Below, piece by piece: positions 28,204-37,234 of a DNA stretch of 63,037 nt. The DNA is from Ureibacillus massiliensis 4400831 = CIP 108448 = CCUG 49529. Lineage in GTDB: Bacteria > Bacillota > Bacilli > Bacillales_A > Planococcaceae. Each line of letters begins with the position of its first letter. Position 1 is the first letter of the stretch. The DNA lies in contig NZ_JPVQ01000022.1 in NCBI RefSeq assembly GCF_000772965.1, forward strand, positions 1-63,037, in the 5' to 3' direction. The notes below the pieces were generated by a model. It had not been told where the DNA came from, ran no database searches, and worked only from the letters and a program-made list of their open reading frames with translations. The position numbers were made by a program, and so were the translations under genes.

Positions 28204-29391
28204 ATGAAAATTTTAAATTATTTATTACCTATAGCTTTTATTTGTACATTGGTTGGTGGATTGGCGCTTCATCTTGTCATTAAAGATCGTCCTATTTCTG
28301 ACATGGAGAACCGTACTCTACAAACAGTTGGTGAATTTGATGCATCACTTGAAAGCACACTCAATGGGGAATTGACGAAAAAGGTGGAATCATATATTTC
28401 CGATCAGTTCCCATTCCGTGATGCTTGGATGAAGGCGTATGTGCAAGCGCAAGGGAAAATGGGGAAAACTTATATAAATGATTCCTATTTCGTGGATTAT
28501 GCAAGTGGGTGGATCATTTCTAAACCGGTTCTGGATATGAAGGAAGAAGAGAAATTGGATGAATTTGCAGATGGATTTGTGGAAATTCAGGATGGGTTAA
28601 ACGAACATGACACCCCAATGGCATTTTTCACTTTCCCAGCAAAGGCGACTTATGTACGTGACCCGAGCCCAGCTTATTTACCTAAGGATACAGGTGAAGA
28701 AAGCAATCGATTGTTGCATAGCATATTGACTGAAAAGGGTATTGATAATGCGGTACTGATGGATTTCATTGGGGATGACGTTGATGTGCATGATATGTAT
28801 TTCAAAACTGACCACCACTGGAATATCTATGGCGCTTATCATGGGTATAAGGCTTTAATGGAAAACATCAGTGCACGGATTGATGAGGACATTGAACCGA
28901 TAGCATATGATGAAGCGGCCAATGTGTGCTTAGAGAAAGATTTTGTAGGCTCATGGAATAAACAACTGTATATGACAGTCAATAGTGATGATCAAGTTTG
29001 CTATAACTATCCCGAATCCTTTGAAACTCAGTTCAAGATCTATAAAGGACCTGTGGCAGAAGGTAAGGAAATTGCGTTTAACGACATTTATGGTTTAGTT
29101 AGAAATAATCCTGAAGAAGATACTGTTTCGTATGCAACAGGCTACACTGCTGATTATGGTGTGTTAAATATTGTGAATGAACATGCTGAATCCGATAAGC
29201 ATATCGTTGTTGTGAAGGATTCCTATTTCAATGCAATCCAATTCCACGTAGCAAGTCATTTCAAACAATTGACGGTACTGGATTTACGTTATATTGAAGA
29301 AAATCCTGTTGATTTTATCGCTGAATTAGACGCAGATTATGTATTCTTTGTTTATAATGATCGTAACTTTAATGTAGTGGAGATTTATTAA
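28204..29391 (+). CDS. DHHW-family (AlgX/AlgJ-like) acetyltransferase partner
   Basis: A 395-aa protein with one N-terminal membrane anchor (about residues 5-25) and an extracellular SGNH-like domain. The TDHHWNIYGAYHGY motif and the later VVKDSYFNA segment match the DHHW/AlgX group, which complete O-acetylation started by an MBOAT. It forms a two-gene unit with the MBOAT at 26770. ATG 28204 has TAGGTGGA upstream; GTG 28195 is an in-frame alternative. The target could be the SLH-binding cell-wall polymer, given the surrounding surface genes; that is inference. Confidence 0.86.
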   Translation: MKILNYLLPIAFICTLVGGLALHLVIKDRPISDMENRTLQTVGEFDASLESTLNGELTKKVESYISDQFPFRDAWMKAYVQAQGKMGKTYINDSYFVDYASGWIISKPVLDMKEEEKLDEFADGFVEIQDGLNEHDTPMAFFTFPAKATYVRDPSPAYLPKDTGEESNRLLHSILTEKGIDNAVLMDFIGDDVDVHDMYFKTDHHWNIYGAYHGYKALMENISARIDEDIEPIAYDEAANVCLEKDFVGSWNKQLYMTVNSDDQVCYNYPESFETQFKIYKGPVAEGKEIAFNDIYGLVRNNPEEDTVSYATGYTADYGVLNIVNEHAESDKHIVVVKDSYFNAIQFHVASHFKQLTVLDLRYIEENPVDFIAELDADYVFFVYNDRNFNVVEIY

Positions 29392-29393
29392 TA

Positions 29394-29431
29394 AAAAAGC
29401 GTATTCGAACATGTTTCGAATATGCTTTTTT
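29394..29431 (+). terminator. Terminator of the MBOAT/DHHW operon
   Basis: A long A-start/T-end stem: AAAAAGCGTATTCGAA against TTTCGAATATGCTTTTTT, with a tiny loop. Confidence 0.9.
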
Positions 29432-29467
29432 GATGTTTGATTTGCAACTGAAGCTGAACCTGATTTT

Positions 29468-29690
29468 ATCGCTCTACAATGTGTCCGAATGGATCAGTTT
29501 TGTGACCAAATCGCTCTAATTTATGTCCGAATCGCCCTAATTTGTGACAATATCGCCCTTCACGAACAAGAGCTGCATTTATCGCTCTAAAATGTGTCCG
29601 AATGGATCAGTTTTGTGACAATATCGCTCTAATTTATGTCCGAATCGCCCTAATTTGTGACCATATCGCCCTCCATGAACAACAACCACA
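29468..29690. repeat. Array A6: reverse-oriented words, 113-bp period
   Basis: Two copies of a 113-bp unit begin at 29468 and 29581. Each is four 21-bp subunits starting ATCGC or ATGGATC, plus one of 29 bp. Read on the minus strand the words are GAGCGATA, GGGCGATA, GGTCACAAA, GGTCACAAAA and GGACACAT, the same word family as the other arrays. 29 equals 19+10, so this unit is the 103-bp unit with one extra helical turn. It is the only clear array in the opposite orientation besides the decayed one near 36880. Confidence 0.88.
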
Positions 29691-29834
29691 TCTAACATTC
29701 ACTAGTTCTACAAAACATCATCTCAAAATTAAATTCTATAATTATTTAAGAGGGAATATCATAAATTAATATAAATAAATTGGACGGAAATTAAATTTTT
29801 CTGATATTCAGATTGTATAGGAGGGGATGTATGC

Positions 29835-30725
29835 TTGAACATTGTTATTGAAAATGCAATAACGAATTTCGAATTCTATCAAAATAATATTCCATTAAAC
29901 TATCAAAAGATGATAGAGAAACACCCCTCTGATTATATTGCGTTGGGTGCTCGAAGCGAAGAGTCATTTATAGGAATCATACTGGCAAAGAAAAATTTAA
30001 AAATATCAATAATAGAAATTGTTTATTTAGCTGTAAGTGATTGGAATAAAACTACAGGTGTTGAAGAAATGCTAATCTATGCATTGGAGGATAAAGCCCA
30101 AAAGGAAAAAGTCAACTTTATTAATTTCGACTACTTTGATAATAATGATTTGGATTACTTAAAATATATTGATGGGATTCTCCGGAAAAATAACTGGTCC
30201 TCCTTACGAACAAAAAATTATATCTATATAACTCGGAGTTTCAAAGTAGAAGAACATTATTGGTTCAGAAGATTTATAAAAAATACTCAAAATCTGTCAA
30301 TATTTCAATGGGGGTTACTATCAGAAGACGACCGTCAAAAGCTAAAAGAGGAAGAGGGAAATGGATATCCTAAAAAACTATCTCCTTTTATAAATGAGGA
30401 TCAAATTGACAAAAAAAGTAGTATTGGCGTCAAAGCTGATGGAAAAGTAGTTGGCTGGTTTTTAATTCAAGAAGTATCACCAACCATGGTGTTTATAAAA
30501 TCTGTTTACCTTAAAGAAGGTTATAGGAGCATTGCAAATATTAAACAATTAATGAGCACAGGCATAATGCAAACAATCTATAAAAGTAAATCGAAATATG
30601 TGATGTTTAGTATTGGAGAAAGTAATAAACAAATGTTGAACTTTGTTGAGCGAAAATTTAAAAACGCTATCATCAGCAAAAAACCAGTTTATCGTTCATT
30701 AAAAAGAATCAATCAAAACCATTAA
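29835..30725 (+). CDS. GNAT-like acetyltransferase, two-half protein
   Basis: A 296-aa protein beginning at TTG 29835 with GGAGGGG 8 bases upstream. The ATGs at 29827 and 29831 are out of frame. It appears to be two diverged GNAT-like halves, about 1-130 and 150-290. Each half has the beta4 strand followed by helix typical of acetyl-CoA binding (IIEIVYLAVSDWNKTTGVEE and MVFIKSVYLKEGYRSIANI), but the Q/RxxGxG/A loop is poorly kept. Substrate unknown. It lies alone between a repeat array and an unrelated gene. The GNAT assignment is moderate. Confidence 0.65.
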   Translation: MNIVIENAITNFEFYQNNIPLNYQKMIEKHPSDYIALGARSEESFIGIILAKKNLKISIIEIVYLAVSDWNKTTGVEEMLIYALEDKAQKEKVNFINFDYFDNNDLDYLKYIDGILRKNNWSSLRTKNYIYITRSFKVEEHYWFRRFIKNTQNLSIFQWGLLSEDDRQKLKEEEGNGYPKKLSPFINEDQIDKKSSIGVKADGKVVGWFLIQEVSPTMVFIKSVYLKEGYRSIANIKQLMSTGIMQTIYKSKSKYVMFSIGESNKQMLNFVERKFKNAIISKKPVYRSLKRINQNH

Positions 30726-30975
30726 TTTTTTGAGTGTATGGCAATAAGTTATGCGCGATTTTTTTGCGCGAAAACTGGAATAAAATGTTAAACTTTATTC
30801 CTTACCTTTTATTATATAAAAATACTATTTTAGAGTAATCAAACATTGTATGCTTAATACCACTATTTTTTGTCTAGAATTTTATTAAATTGAAAAAATG
30901 ATAAATTACAAAACTTCTATGTTGTTGGCAGGTTATTCATTTTATAATTAAGAAAAATAATCAAAGGAGCCTATC

Positions 30976-32499
30976 ATGAGCAAAATACTAGAATTAGAGT
31001 TGAATGTTTCAGATATCAGTCATAGAGTGAATCGAATTATTGAAGTTGAGGAAGAAAGTACTTTTGATCATTTAAGTGAAATTATTCAGATTGCCTTTAA
31101 CTCTTTAGAGTTCGAATCATTTTTATTCGAAGTGAAAAGAAGCAATGGGCAAGATGAAAAAATGTATATTGGCGTGGACTTTGATGGTAGCTGCATAAAA
31201 ACTAGCTCTATATTAGATGATGAGGAAGAAATTTTAGCAGATTGGTTTAAGAAAATAGATGACTATGCGAACTTTAAGATTGATAGTGACAAAGATTTAA
31301 ACATCCAAATTTTATTTAAAAAAATTAAGGAAGAAAATATTTATATTGAATATCCGAGATGTATTGGTGGGGAAGGTCATTTGGATGGCTCCACTCATGC
31401 AGTTAATATAGAAGAAATCTCGGAGCAATTAGAATTTGTTAATTTCATTACAGATGAATTTGTGGAAGAATTTATGCGGGATTTAAATATAGATGATGAA
31501 ATGGAAGATCCAAAAACAGATTGGCGAGATCTCTTCGAAGTCGCAGATGAATTGAAAAAGTTAAAGCCTTGGGAATATTTAGATAATAACCAAACGATTG
31601 TAGTAGAACATCCTGAATCGAAAACAATGCTTTACATTTGTGTAATGGGTGCAGGTGGACAAGAGTTTGGACTATCAATTTATCTTGATGATAAAGGCCG
31701 TAAAACGATGGAAAATATGCAGCTTGATAAATTACAAGACGACTTCTTATTTAATATGGAATGCTTGAATGTTACATTTGTGGATCGTGATGAACTAACA
31801 AATGATGACTATCAATTAATTAAGTCACTGGGGCTAACTTTTAGAGGCAAAAGAAATTGGATCCAATTCCGCTCTTATACACCTGGGAAATTTCCATGGA
31901 TTCCAAACGATCGTGATGCAGATTTTATATTATTTGCAATGCTTGAAACAATTGAAGTTGTTAATAAATGTAAGAATGGATGGGAGTTTCCTAGCTTGCC
32001 AATAGGTGACTATTATTTCCGTAGAATTGAATTTGTTAATGACACATTTCAAGTAGTTGAACATATTATTACCTTTAATGAAAAGGAAAATCAGGTACTT
32101 GAGCCTATTTTAGTCGATATTTCGGAATTAGAAATAAAACAATTAGCAAAAAAGAAAGTGGAGCAAGAAGAGCTTGAATTCGATCTCTTGTATATGCCAC
32201 AAGCAGTGCAGGAAAATCCTGGTGAACGCCCATTTTATCCATTATTGGTAATCGGAATGAGCCGTAGTTCAGGAATGGTTATTTACCAACAAATGCTGTC
32301 AATTGCAAAAGACTCATTTGTTGCACAAATTGCTTTTATCGAAATGCTAAAAAGTCTAACATTTAAACCAAGTACAGTCTATGTATCTGAAGGTGTTTAT
32401 TCGACTGTTGCAAACTTATCAAAAGCCATCAATGTACCTATTAAAGCAGGCAAGTTAATTGCGATTGCCGATTTAAAATCTTATATGGAAATGAAATAA
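30976..32499 (+). CDS. pRiA4b ORF-3-like domain protein
   Basis: A 507-aa cytoplasmic protein. Residues about 1-150 resemble the plasmid pRiA4b ORF-3-like family: the start follows VSDISHRVNRIIEVEEESTF and contains the landmark YPRCIGGEGHLDGS near residue 125. The remaining two thirds are a separate alpha/beta region of the kind often attached to this domain (DUF6930-like by my recollection). No catalytic motif is evident. AAAGGAG precedes ATG 30976. It seems monocistronic. An imperfect stem (32518-32556) with a weak T tract follows and may be its terminator. Confidence 0.72.
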   Translation: MSKILELELNVSDISHRVNRIIEVEEESTFDHLSEIIQIAFNSLEFESFLFEVKRSNGQDEKMYIGVDFDGSCIKTSSILDDEEEILADWFKKIDDYANFKIDSDKDLNIQILFKKIKEENIYIEYPRCIGGEGHLDGSTHAVNIEEISEQLEFVNFITDEFVEEFMRDLNIDDEMEDPKTDWRDLFEVADELKKLKPWEYLDNNQTIVVEHPESKTMLYICVMGAGGQEFGLSIYLDDKGRKTMENMQLDKLQDDFLFNMECLNVTFVDRDELTNDDYQLIKSLGLTFRGKRNWIQFRSYTPGKFPWIPNDRDADFILFAMLETIEVVNKCKNGWEFPSLPIGDYYFRRIEFVNDTFQVVEHIITFNEKENQVLEPILVDISELEIKQLAKKKVEQEELEFDLLYMPQAVQENPGERPFYPLLVIGMSRSSGMVIYQQMLSIAKDSFVAQIAFIEMLKSLTFKPSTVYVSEGVYSTVANLSKAINVPIKAGKLIAIADLKSYMEMK

Positions 32500-32699
32500 A
32501 ACATTGAATTATTTACGCGCTAGGCATCTTGCATAAAAAAATGTAGGTGCCTGGTTTTGCGAACTTTTATCAATGAACGGGCACTCAACCTTAAATAATC
32601 AAAAACAAAAAAGCATTCCAGAAGCTTATATGTCTGAAATACCAATCATACTGCTACAATATAAATAAGTAGATACGACTGTAAAAGAAAGGTGAAATT

Positions 32700-33923
32700 A
32701 TGAATCAAAGAAAGGGACTCGTGATGCGGGAGATACGAATGGATGAGATGGCGCAATCCATCGATCTGTTGAACTATGTCTTTCAAATGTCGATGTCCAT
32801 AAAAAAAGATCGTCGTTTTGTTAGTGAGAAAAGTAGACAGTTTAATGAAGGGCATGCAATTGGTTGGTTTGATGGCGATCATCTTGTATCCCAAATCCTA
32901 AGCCTTCCATTCCAAGTGAATATTTATGGAGTACCGTACGAAATGGGGGGGATCACTGCCATTGGTACCTACCCTGAATATTCTAAGCAAGGGCTGATGG
33001 ATCAATTAATAAAAGAAACATTGACGATCATGCGAGAAGAAGGCCGATATATTTCGTATTTATTCCCATTTTCTATCCCTTACTATCGAAAAAAGGGCTG
33101 GGAGATAATGAGTGATATTGTAGAGTTTCAGGTAAAAGATACTCAGTTCCCACATTATAAGCAAGTGCCTGGAAAAATTCGTCGTGTGAATACGCGCCAT
33201 CAGGATTTAGTAAGTGTCTATGATCGCTTTGCTGCGAAAACCCATGGTGCGATGATTCGTAATACGATTGCTTGGAATGAAAAATTCCACGAAGATTATT
33301 GGGAAGAGAAGTTTGTTGATACAGATGTCGTCTTGCAGGCCGCGGTCTACTATGACGAAGATGATGTTGCGCAAGCTTATATGTACTACCGAATTATGGA
33401 GGAAAATTTCTATATAGATGAAATAGTTTATTTAACGGAGGAATCTCGTAAAGGGATTTGGAATTTTGTTTCTGCTCATACTTCCATGGTTTATAATGCT
33501 TATGGCAAAACTACTGGAAATGAACCTGTTGCATTTTTGCTGGAAGATAGCGAGATTATTCAAGAGGTTTCGCCTTATTTTATGGCACGAATTGTAGACG
33601 TACAAAAATTTCTGGAACGCTTCCCATTTGATGAACCTAATTTCCATATACGATTTGCTGTGTTCGACCGTCTAGTTGAATGGAATAACGGCACATACGA
33701 TATTGAGTCGGTCGATGGACAGGTGACAGTCAATAAAGTAAATGATGTGGATGAGGATATCACTGTTCATTTAAACATACAAACTCTAGTTACGATGCTC
33801 CTAGGTTATAAGCGCCCTAAATATTTAGAAAAAATTGAACGACTTAGAGGTAAAAATGAAACCATTTCTACTTTAGAGGATATACTACCAATTGGCATTC
33901 CGACGTTTATCGATTATTTCTAG
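32700..33923 (+). CDS. Eis-family GNAT acetyltransferase
   Basis: A 407-aa Eis-type enzyme (tandem GNAT plus sterol-carrier-like C-terminal domain). The N-terminal GNAT half has GGITAIGTYPEYSKQGLMDQL as the acetyl-CoA loop and FSIPYYRKKGWE, whose Tyr corresponds to the proposed general acid of this family. The protein ends in ...FIDYF; a C-terminal Phe carboxylate is the proposed general base in Mycobacterium tuberculosis Eis, so both features are kept. Eis homologues acetylate aminoglycosides and lysines; the natural substrate here is unknown. AAAGGTG precedes ATG 32700, and ATG 32724 is an alternative. Confidence 0.88.
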   Translation: MNQRKGLVMREIRMDEMAQSIDLLNYVFQMSMSIKKDRRFVSEKSRQFNEGHAIGWFDGDHLVSQILSLPFQVNIYGVPYEMGGITAIGTYPEYSKQGLMDQLIKETLTIMREEGRYISYLFPFSIPYYRKKGWEIMSDIVEFQVKDTQFPHYKQVPGKIRRVNTRHQDLVSVYDRFAAKTHGAMIRNTIAWNEKFHEDYWEEKFVDTDVVLQAAVYYDEDDVAQAYMYYRIMEENFYIDEIVYLTEESRKGIWNFVSAHTSMVYNAYGKTTGNEPVAFLLEDSEIIQEVSPYFMARIVDVQKFLERFPFDEPNFHIRFAVFDRLVEWNNGTYDIESVDGQVTVNKVNDVDEDITVHLNIQTLVTMLLGYKRPKYLEKIERLRGKNETISTLEDILPIGIPTFIDYF

Positions 33924-34143
33924 GTAATTGGAAGTAGCATTGTTTAAAATTACCTAACTTGTTAGTACATGAAAGTAATTATAAGGTATTGGTAATGTCA
34001 TGCCGCATTTGAAATTGTTCACTACCCTACAAGTAAAGTGCTGGATGGGTTCCTCTCATGAGCAAAGAAAATAGAATAATACTAATTAGTTTCGGGAGAA
34101 TTAACAAGTATCTCTAAATGTAAATAATAATTTAATTAAATAG

Positions 34144-34195
34144 CCAGGTACATAAACAATTATGTTTCATCGTTGTTTGTGTACCTGGTTTTTTT
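34144..34195 (+). terminator. Strong terminator in the 34-kb intergenic region
   Basis: CCAGGTAC (34144-34151) pairs with GTACCTGG (34181-34188). The stem continues inward through AAACAA and TTGTTT, and is followed by seven T. Confidence 0.9.
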
Positions 34196-34353
34196 GTTCT
34201 TCTTTCCAAATCATTTTCAATGAGAAAAGTCATGATGGTATTAGCTGATGAGATATAAGCATAGGCTAATCCAACATAATTGTTTTCAATAATCGAATAT
34301 TTACAAGATGACGTATAAGAGAAATAGATAAAAATATCCTAGTCTATCAAAAT

Positions 34354-34379
34354 AGAACTCATTATGAGTTCTGCTTTTT
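34354..34379 (+). terminator. Second terminator-like hairpin
   Basis: AGAACTCAT (34354-34362), one T, ATGAGTTCT (34364-34372), then GCTTTTTAT. It is an almost loop-less perfect palindrome, so it could equally be a protein-binding site. Confidence 0.6.
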
Positions 34380-34686
34380 ATATGGGATCTTTCCAAAAAG
34401 ATTACCAAATTTTATTGAACGTTTATTAAGTTATATAATTTATAGTCATTATTAAGAAATTTTTTTAAGACGATGTTGTAAGAAAAATTAGTGTTGAGAC
34501 TCTGAGATTTTGTTAATTAAACTGTCGAACTGTCGTACGTAATTTTTATAAGTATAAATTGTTCTATATAAATAATCTCTCTTTGTAAATATTCAAGGTT
34601 AAAAAATTACAAAACTCTAATAATAATTAAAATTAAATTCACAAACTTTTATTAAAATAGAAGAAACTAGAAAAGGTGGTAGGAAA

Positions 34687-36759
34687 ATGAGTAAATTTAC
34701 ATCAAAAACGATGTTTGCGTTAGCTACTGCTGGTGCTGTAGTGGTAGCACCAACTATTTCAACGCAAGCAGCTGAAGTAGAATATGAAATGTCAGTTGAC
34801 GCGCGTTATAATTCTGGGATTGTGAATGCAGATGGCGGTACAACTGAAATAATCGCATATAACAAACATAATAATTCGGTTTATTTAGTAAATGGTGAAT
34901 CGAAAAAAGTTGAAGCGGTTTCATTAGACTATAACGAAACAAATGCAATGAACTTAAAACCATTCTTCTCGGTAGATGTGGCAGAATTAATTGCTACAGT
35001 TGATGCTGATTTTGTTTACGGTGGGCTACCAAGTATCGCTGTTCACCCAAATGAAAATGTGATTGTGGCGGCTGTACAAGCTAATGACTATACAAAAGAA
35101 GGATATGCTGTATTTTTAACGGGTGAAGGTGAATTAATCAGCATTGTAAAAACGGGTGTGCAACCTGACAACATTACTTTCTCACCAGATGGTTCTAAGG
35201 TGTTAACTGCGAACGAAGGCGAACCACGTGACGGTTACGGTGAAGGAATTATTGACCCACAAGGTACGATTTCAGTAATCGATGTAACGGATGGCTTTAC
35301 AAACCTAACTGCTGAGAACGTTACATTTGAAGCATTTGATACAGCTGAAAAACGGGCTGAATTAATAGAAAATCAAGTAATCTTAAAGAAAGGTTCTAAT
35401 CCATCAGTAGATTTAGAACCTGAATATATCGTTGTAAGTGAAGATAGCAAACAAGCCTATGTTGCATTACAAGAAAACAATGCAATTGCAAAAATCGATT
35501 TAACAACGAATGAAGCAGTGTCTGTTGAAGGTTTAGGATTTAAGGATTTTAGTGCTGAAGGAAATGAACTTGATCTTCGTAAAGACAAAGTAGCTAAACT
35601 TCAAAATGAGAATTATTTCGGTATTTATATGCCAGATGGAATCGCTACTTATAGCGCAAACGGTAAAAATTATATCGTTACAGCTAACGAAGGTGACGGC
35701 CGTGAGTGGGGCGAAGAAGACACAGAAGCTTTCCATTTAAATGAAAATGAAGTAGAAGTCGATGGCAATGAAATCGTACTTTTCGATACAGCAGAATATG
35801 AAGGTTTCGAAGAAGGAAAAGAGTATATCTTTGGTGGTCGTTCATTCTCCATTATTGACGCTGATACTTTAGAAGTGGTTTATGATAGCGGTAGCGATTT
35901 CGAGCGTATTACTGCTGAGCTTTATCCAGAATTCTTCAACTCTAGTAATGATGAAGTGAAACTAGATGACCGTAGCGGTAAAAAAGGTCCAGAACCGGAA
36001 GATGTAAAGATCGGTAAAATTGGCGATCAAGTATTCGCATTCATTGGCCTAGAGCGTATCGGTGGTATTGCAATGTACAATATTACAGATCCAACAAGTG
36101 TAGAGTTCGTTGATTATATTAACACTCGTGACTTTAGCGAAGACATTAAAGGTGACGTTTCTCCTGAAGGATTAGCATTTGTAGGTGGAGAAAAACCAAT
36201 GTTACTTGTCGGTCATGAAGTAAGTGGAACTGTAACAGTATTTGATTTATTAAAATCAGAAGCGCCTGTAGAAGAAAATCCAGCTGAAGAAACTCCTACA
36301 AAAGAGGTTTCATTCAACGACATTAAAGGTCACTATGCCGAAGATGCTATTTTAGCAGTTGCAAATGCTGGTTTATTCAGTGGTATAAATGAAAATACAT
36401 TTGCACCAAATAAAGGCTTCACACAATCACAGGCTTCTATCGTGCTAAATCGTTTAGCAGAGGCAAATGGTTTAAATTTTGATATTCCAGAAAATCATTC
36501 AAATAAACCAATTACACGCGAGGATTTTGCAGTAGCAGTTTACAACTATTTAGAGCAAAGTGGTGCAGTATCAAATCCAAACGCATCCGTAACAAACTAT
36601 AAAGATGATGCGAAATTAAGTACAGATGCGAAACAAGCTATTTATGCATTACAAGCAGAAGGATTAATGACAGGCGATGAAAAACAAAACTTCAATCCCA
36701 ACAAACCTTTAACACGTGCACATGCAGCAATCGTTTTCTCGCATATCCTTGGAGAATAA
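34687..36759 (+). CDS. SLH-anchored choice-of-anchor I protein
   Basis: A 690-aa exported protein. The Sec signal ends near ...STQAA. A beta-propeller-like choice-of-anchor I domain follows, up to about residue 515, with blades such as GTISVIDVTDGF, YIVVSEDSKQAYVALQENN, IVTANEGDGREWG and SPEGLAFV. A Pro/Glu linker then leads to C-terminal SLH repeats: one clear at about 540-595, a weak middle one, and one clear at about 638-690. The domain is related to proteins annotated as mesenchyme-specific or alkaline-phosphatase-like; enzymatic activity is uncertain. The SLH repeats imply binding to the same wall polymer as the other SLH proteins here. Confidence 0.85.
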   Translation: MSKFTSKTMFALATAGAVVVAPTISTQAAEVEYEMSVDARYNSGIVNADGGTTEIIAYNKHNNSVYLVNGESKKVEAVSLDYNETNAMNLKPFFSVDVAELIATVDADFVYGGLPSIAVHPNENVIVAAVQANDYTKEGYAVFLTGEGELISIVKTGVQPDNITFSPDGSKVLTANEGEPRDGYGEGIIDPQGTISVIDVTDGFTNLTAENVTFEAFDTAEKRAELIENQVILKKGSNPSVDLEPEYIVVSEDSKQAYVALQENNAIAKIDLTTNEAVSVEGLGFKDFSAEGNELDLRKDKVAKLQNENYFGIYMPDGIATYSANGKNYIVTANEGDGREWGEEDTEAFHLNENEVEVDGNEIVLFDTAEYEGFEEGKEYIFGGRSFSIIDADTLEVVYDSGSDFERITAELYPEFFNSSNDEVKLDDRSGKKGPEPEDVKIGKIGDQVFAFIGLERIGGIAMYNITDPTSVEFVDYINTRDFSEDIKGDVSPEGLAFVGGEKPMLLVGHEVSGTVTVFDLLKSEAPVEENPAEETPTKEVSFNDIKGHYAEDAILAVANAGLFSGINENTFAPNKGFTQSQASIVLNRLAEANGLNFDIPENHSNKPITREDFAVAVYNYLEQSGAVSNPNASVTNYKDDAKLSTDAKQAIYALQAEGLMTGDEKQNFNPNKPLTRAHAAIVFSHILGE

Positions 36760-36796
36760 GGTTGAAGCGCGGCGGCCATTAGAAACGGAGTTGAAT

Positions 36797-36829
36797 AACT
36801 CTCCAGAAACTTTTCTGGAGAGTTGTTTT
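36797..36829 (+). terminator. Terminator of the choice-of-anchor I gene
   Basis: AACTCTCCAGAAA and TTTTCTGGAGAGTT form a near-perfect stem followed by GTTTTT. Confidence 0.92.
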
Positions 36830-36875
36830 TATGTATTCACCTTTATCAAATAAATATCCTCTCTACTCTTTTGCG

Positions 36876-36986
36876 TATGTGGTCAAATAGACATTTTATA
36901 TGCCCCAATCAAAGGCAATGGCTCAAGACGGAATGCTTGTGATTAAATAGAAAGCTTGAATAACTGATTCCAAACTCTATCTGCTC
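36876..36986. repeat. Array A8: decayed phased words on the minus strand
   Basis: On the minus strand GACCACATA starts at 36884, GGGCATATA at 36905 (+21), GAGCCATTG at 36924 (+19), AATCACAAG at 36944 (+20) and GAGCAGATA at 36986 (+42). This is the spacing rule of the other arrays with almost no other sequence left. It sits between two convergent terminators. A minus-strand frame across 36909-37094 is best explained as non-coding. The rest of 36830-37170 shows nothing else. Confidence 0.55.
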
Positions 36987-37170
36987 GAAAGCCACCCATA
37001 CCATCACACTTGAAAAAAGGTTAGGCATGAAATTTATTCCGTAACGCATCAGTCTGTATATTGCTGTCCCAACCCAGTTGAAGAAGTTGATCAATTCTTC
37101 AATCTATCTATATAATCGATTCCTCCGCTAAATCTCCGATTCATCTCATAGACTAGTTTAATTTCAACCT

Positions 37171-37197
37171 AAAAAAGACGAGGAGTTCATCCTCGCC
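37171..37197 (-). terminator. Terminator of cstA (minus strand)
   Basis: Read on the minus strand, GGCGAGGA and TCCTCGTC form the stem, followed by TTTTTT (A run at 37171-37176 on the plus strand). Confidence 0.9.
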
Positions 37198-37234
37198 TTT
37201 CTAATATCATCTCATACACCCCATATTGTAAATC

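Larger units (their letters stand above)
33924..34686. other. Long intergenic region with two hairpins
   Basis: No protein gene is supported in these 760 bp. Two terminator-like structures, at 34144-34195 and 34354-34379, lie over 200 bp beyond the Eis gene. A short untranslated transcript could therefore end at either. The stretch from 34400 to the next ribosome site is AT-rich and probably holds the promoter for the SLH gene at 34687. Confidence 0.5.

Noticed and set aside
53-29690. Insertion sequence or MITE family as the source of the arrays
   Set aside because: No transposase, terminal inverted repeats or target-site duplications are visible, and the tandem phased structure is not that of an IS. 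A mobile origin elsewhere in the genome cannot be excluded.
36909-37094. 61-codon minus-strand frame between two terminators
   Set aside because: It overlaps the decayed phased-word array, has no ribosome site and shows no recognisable motif.
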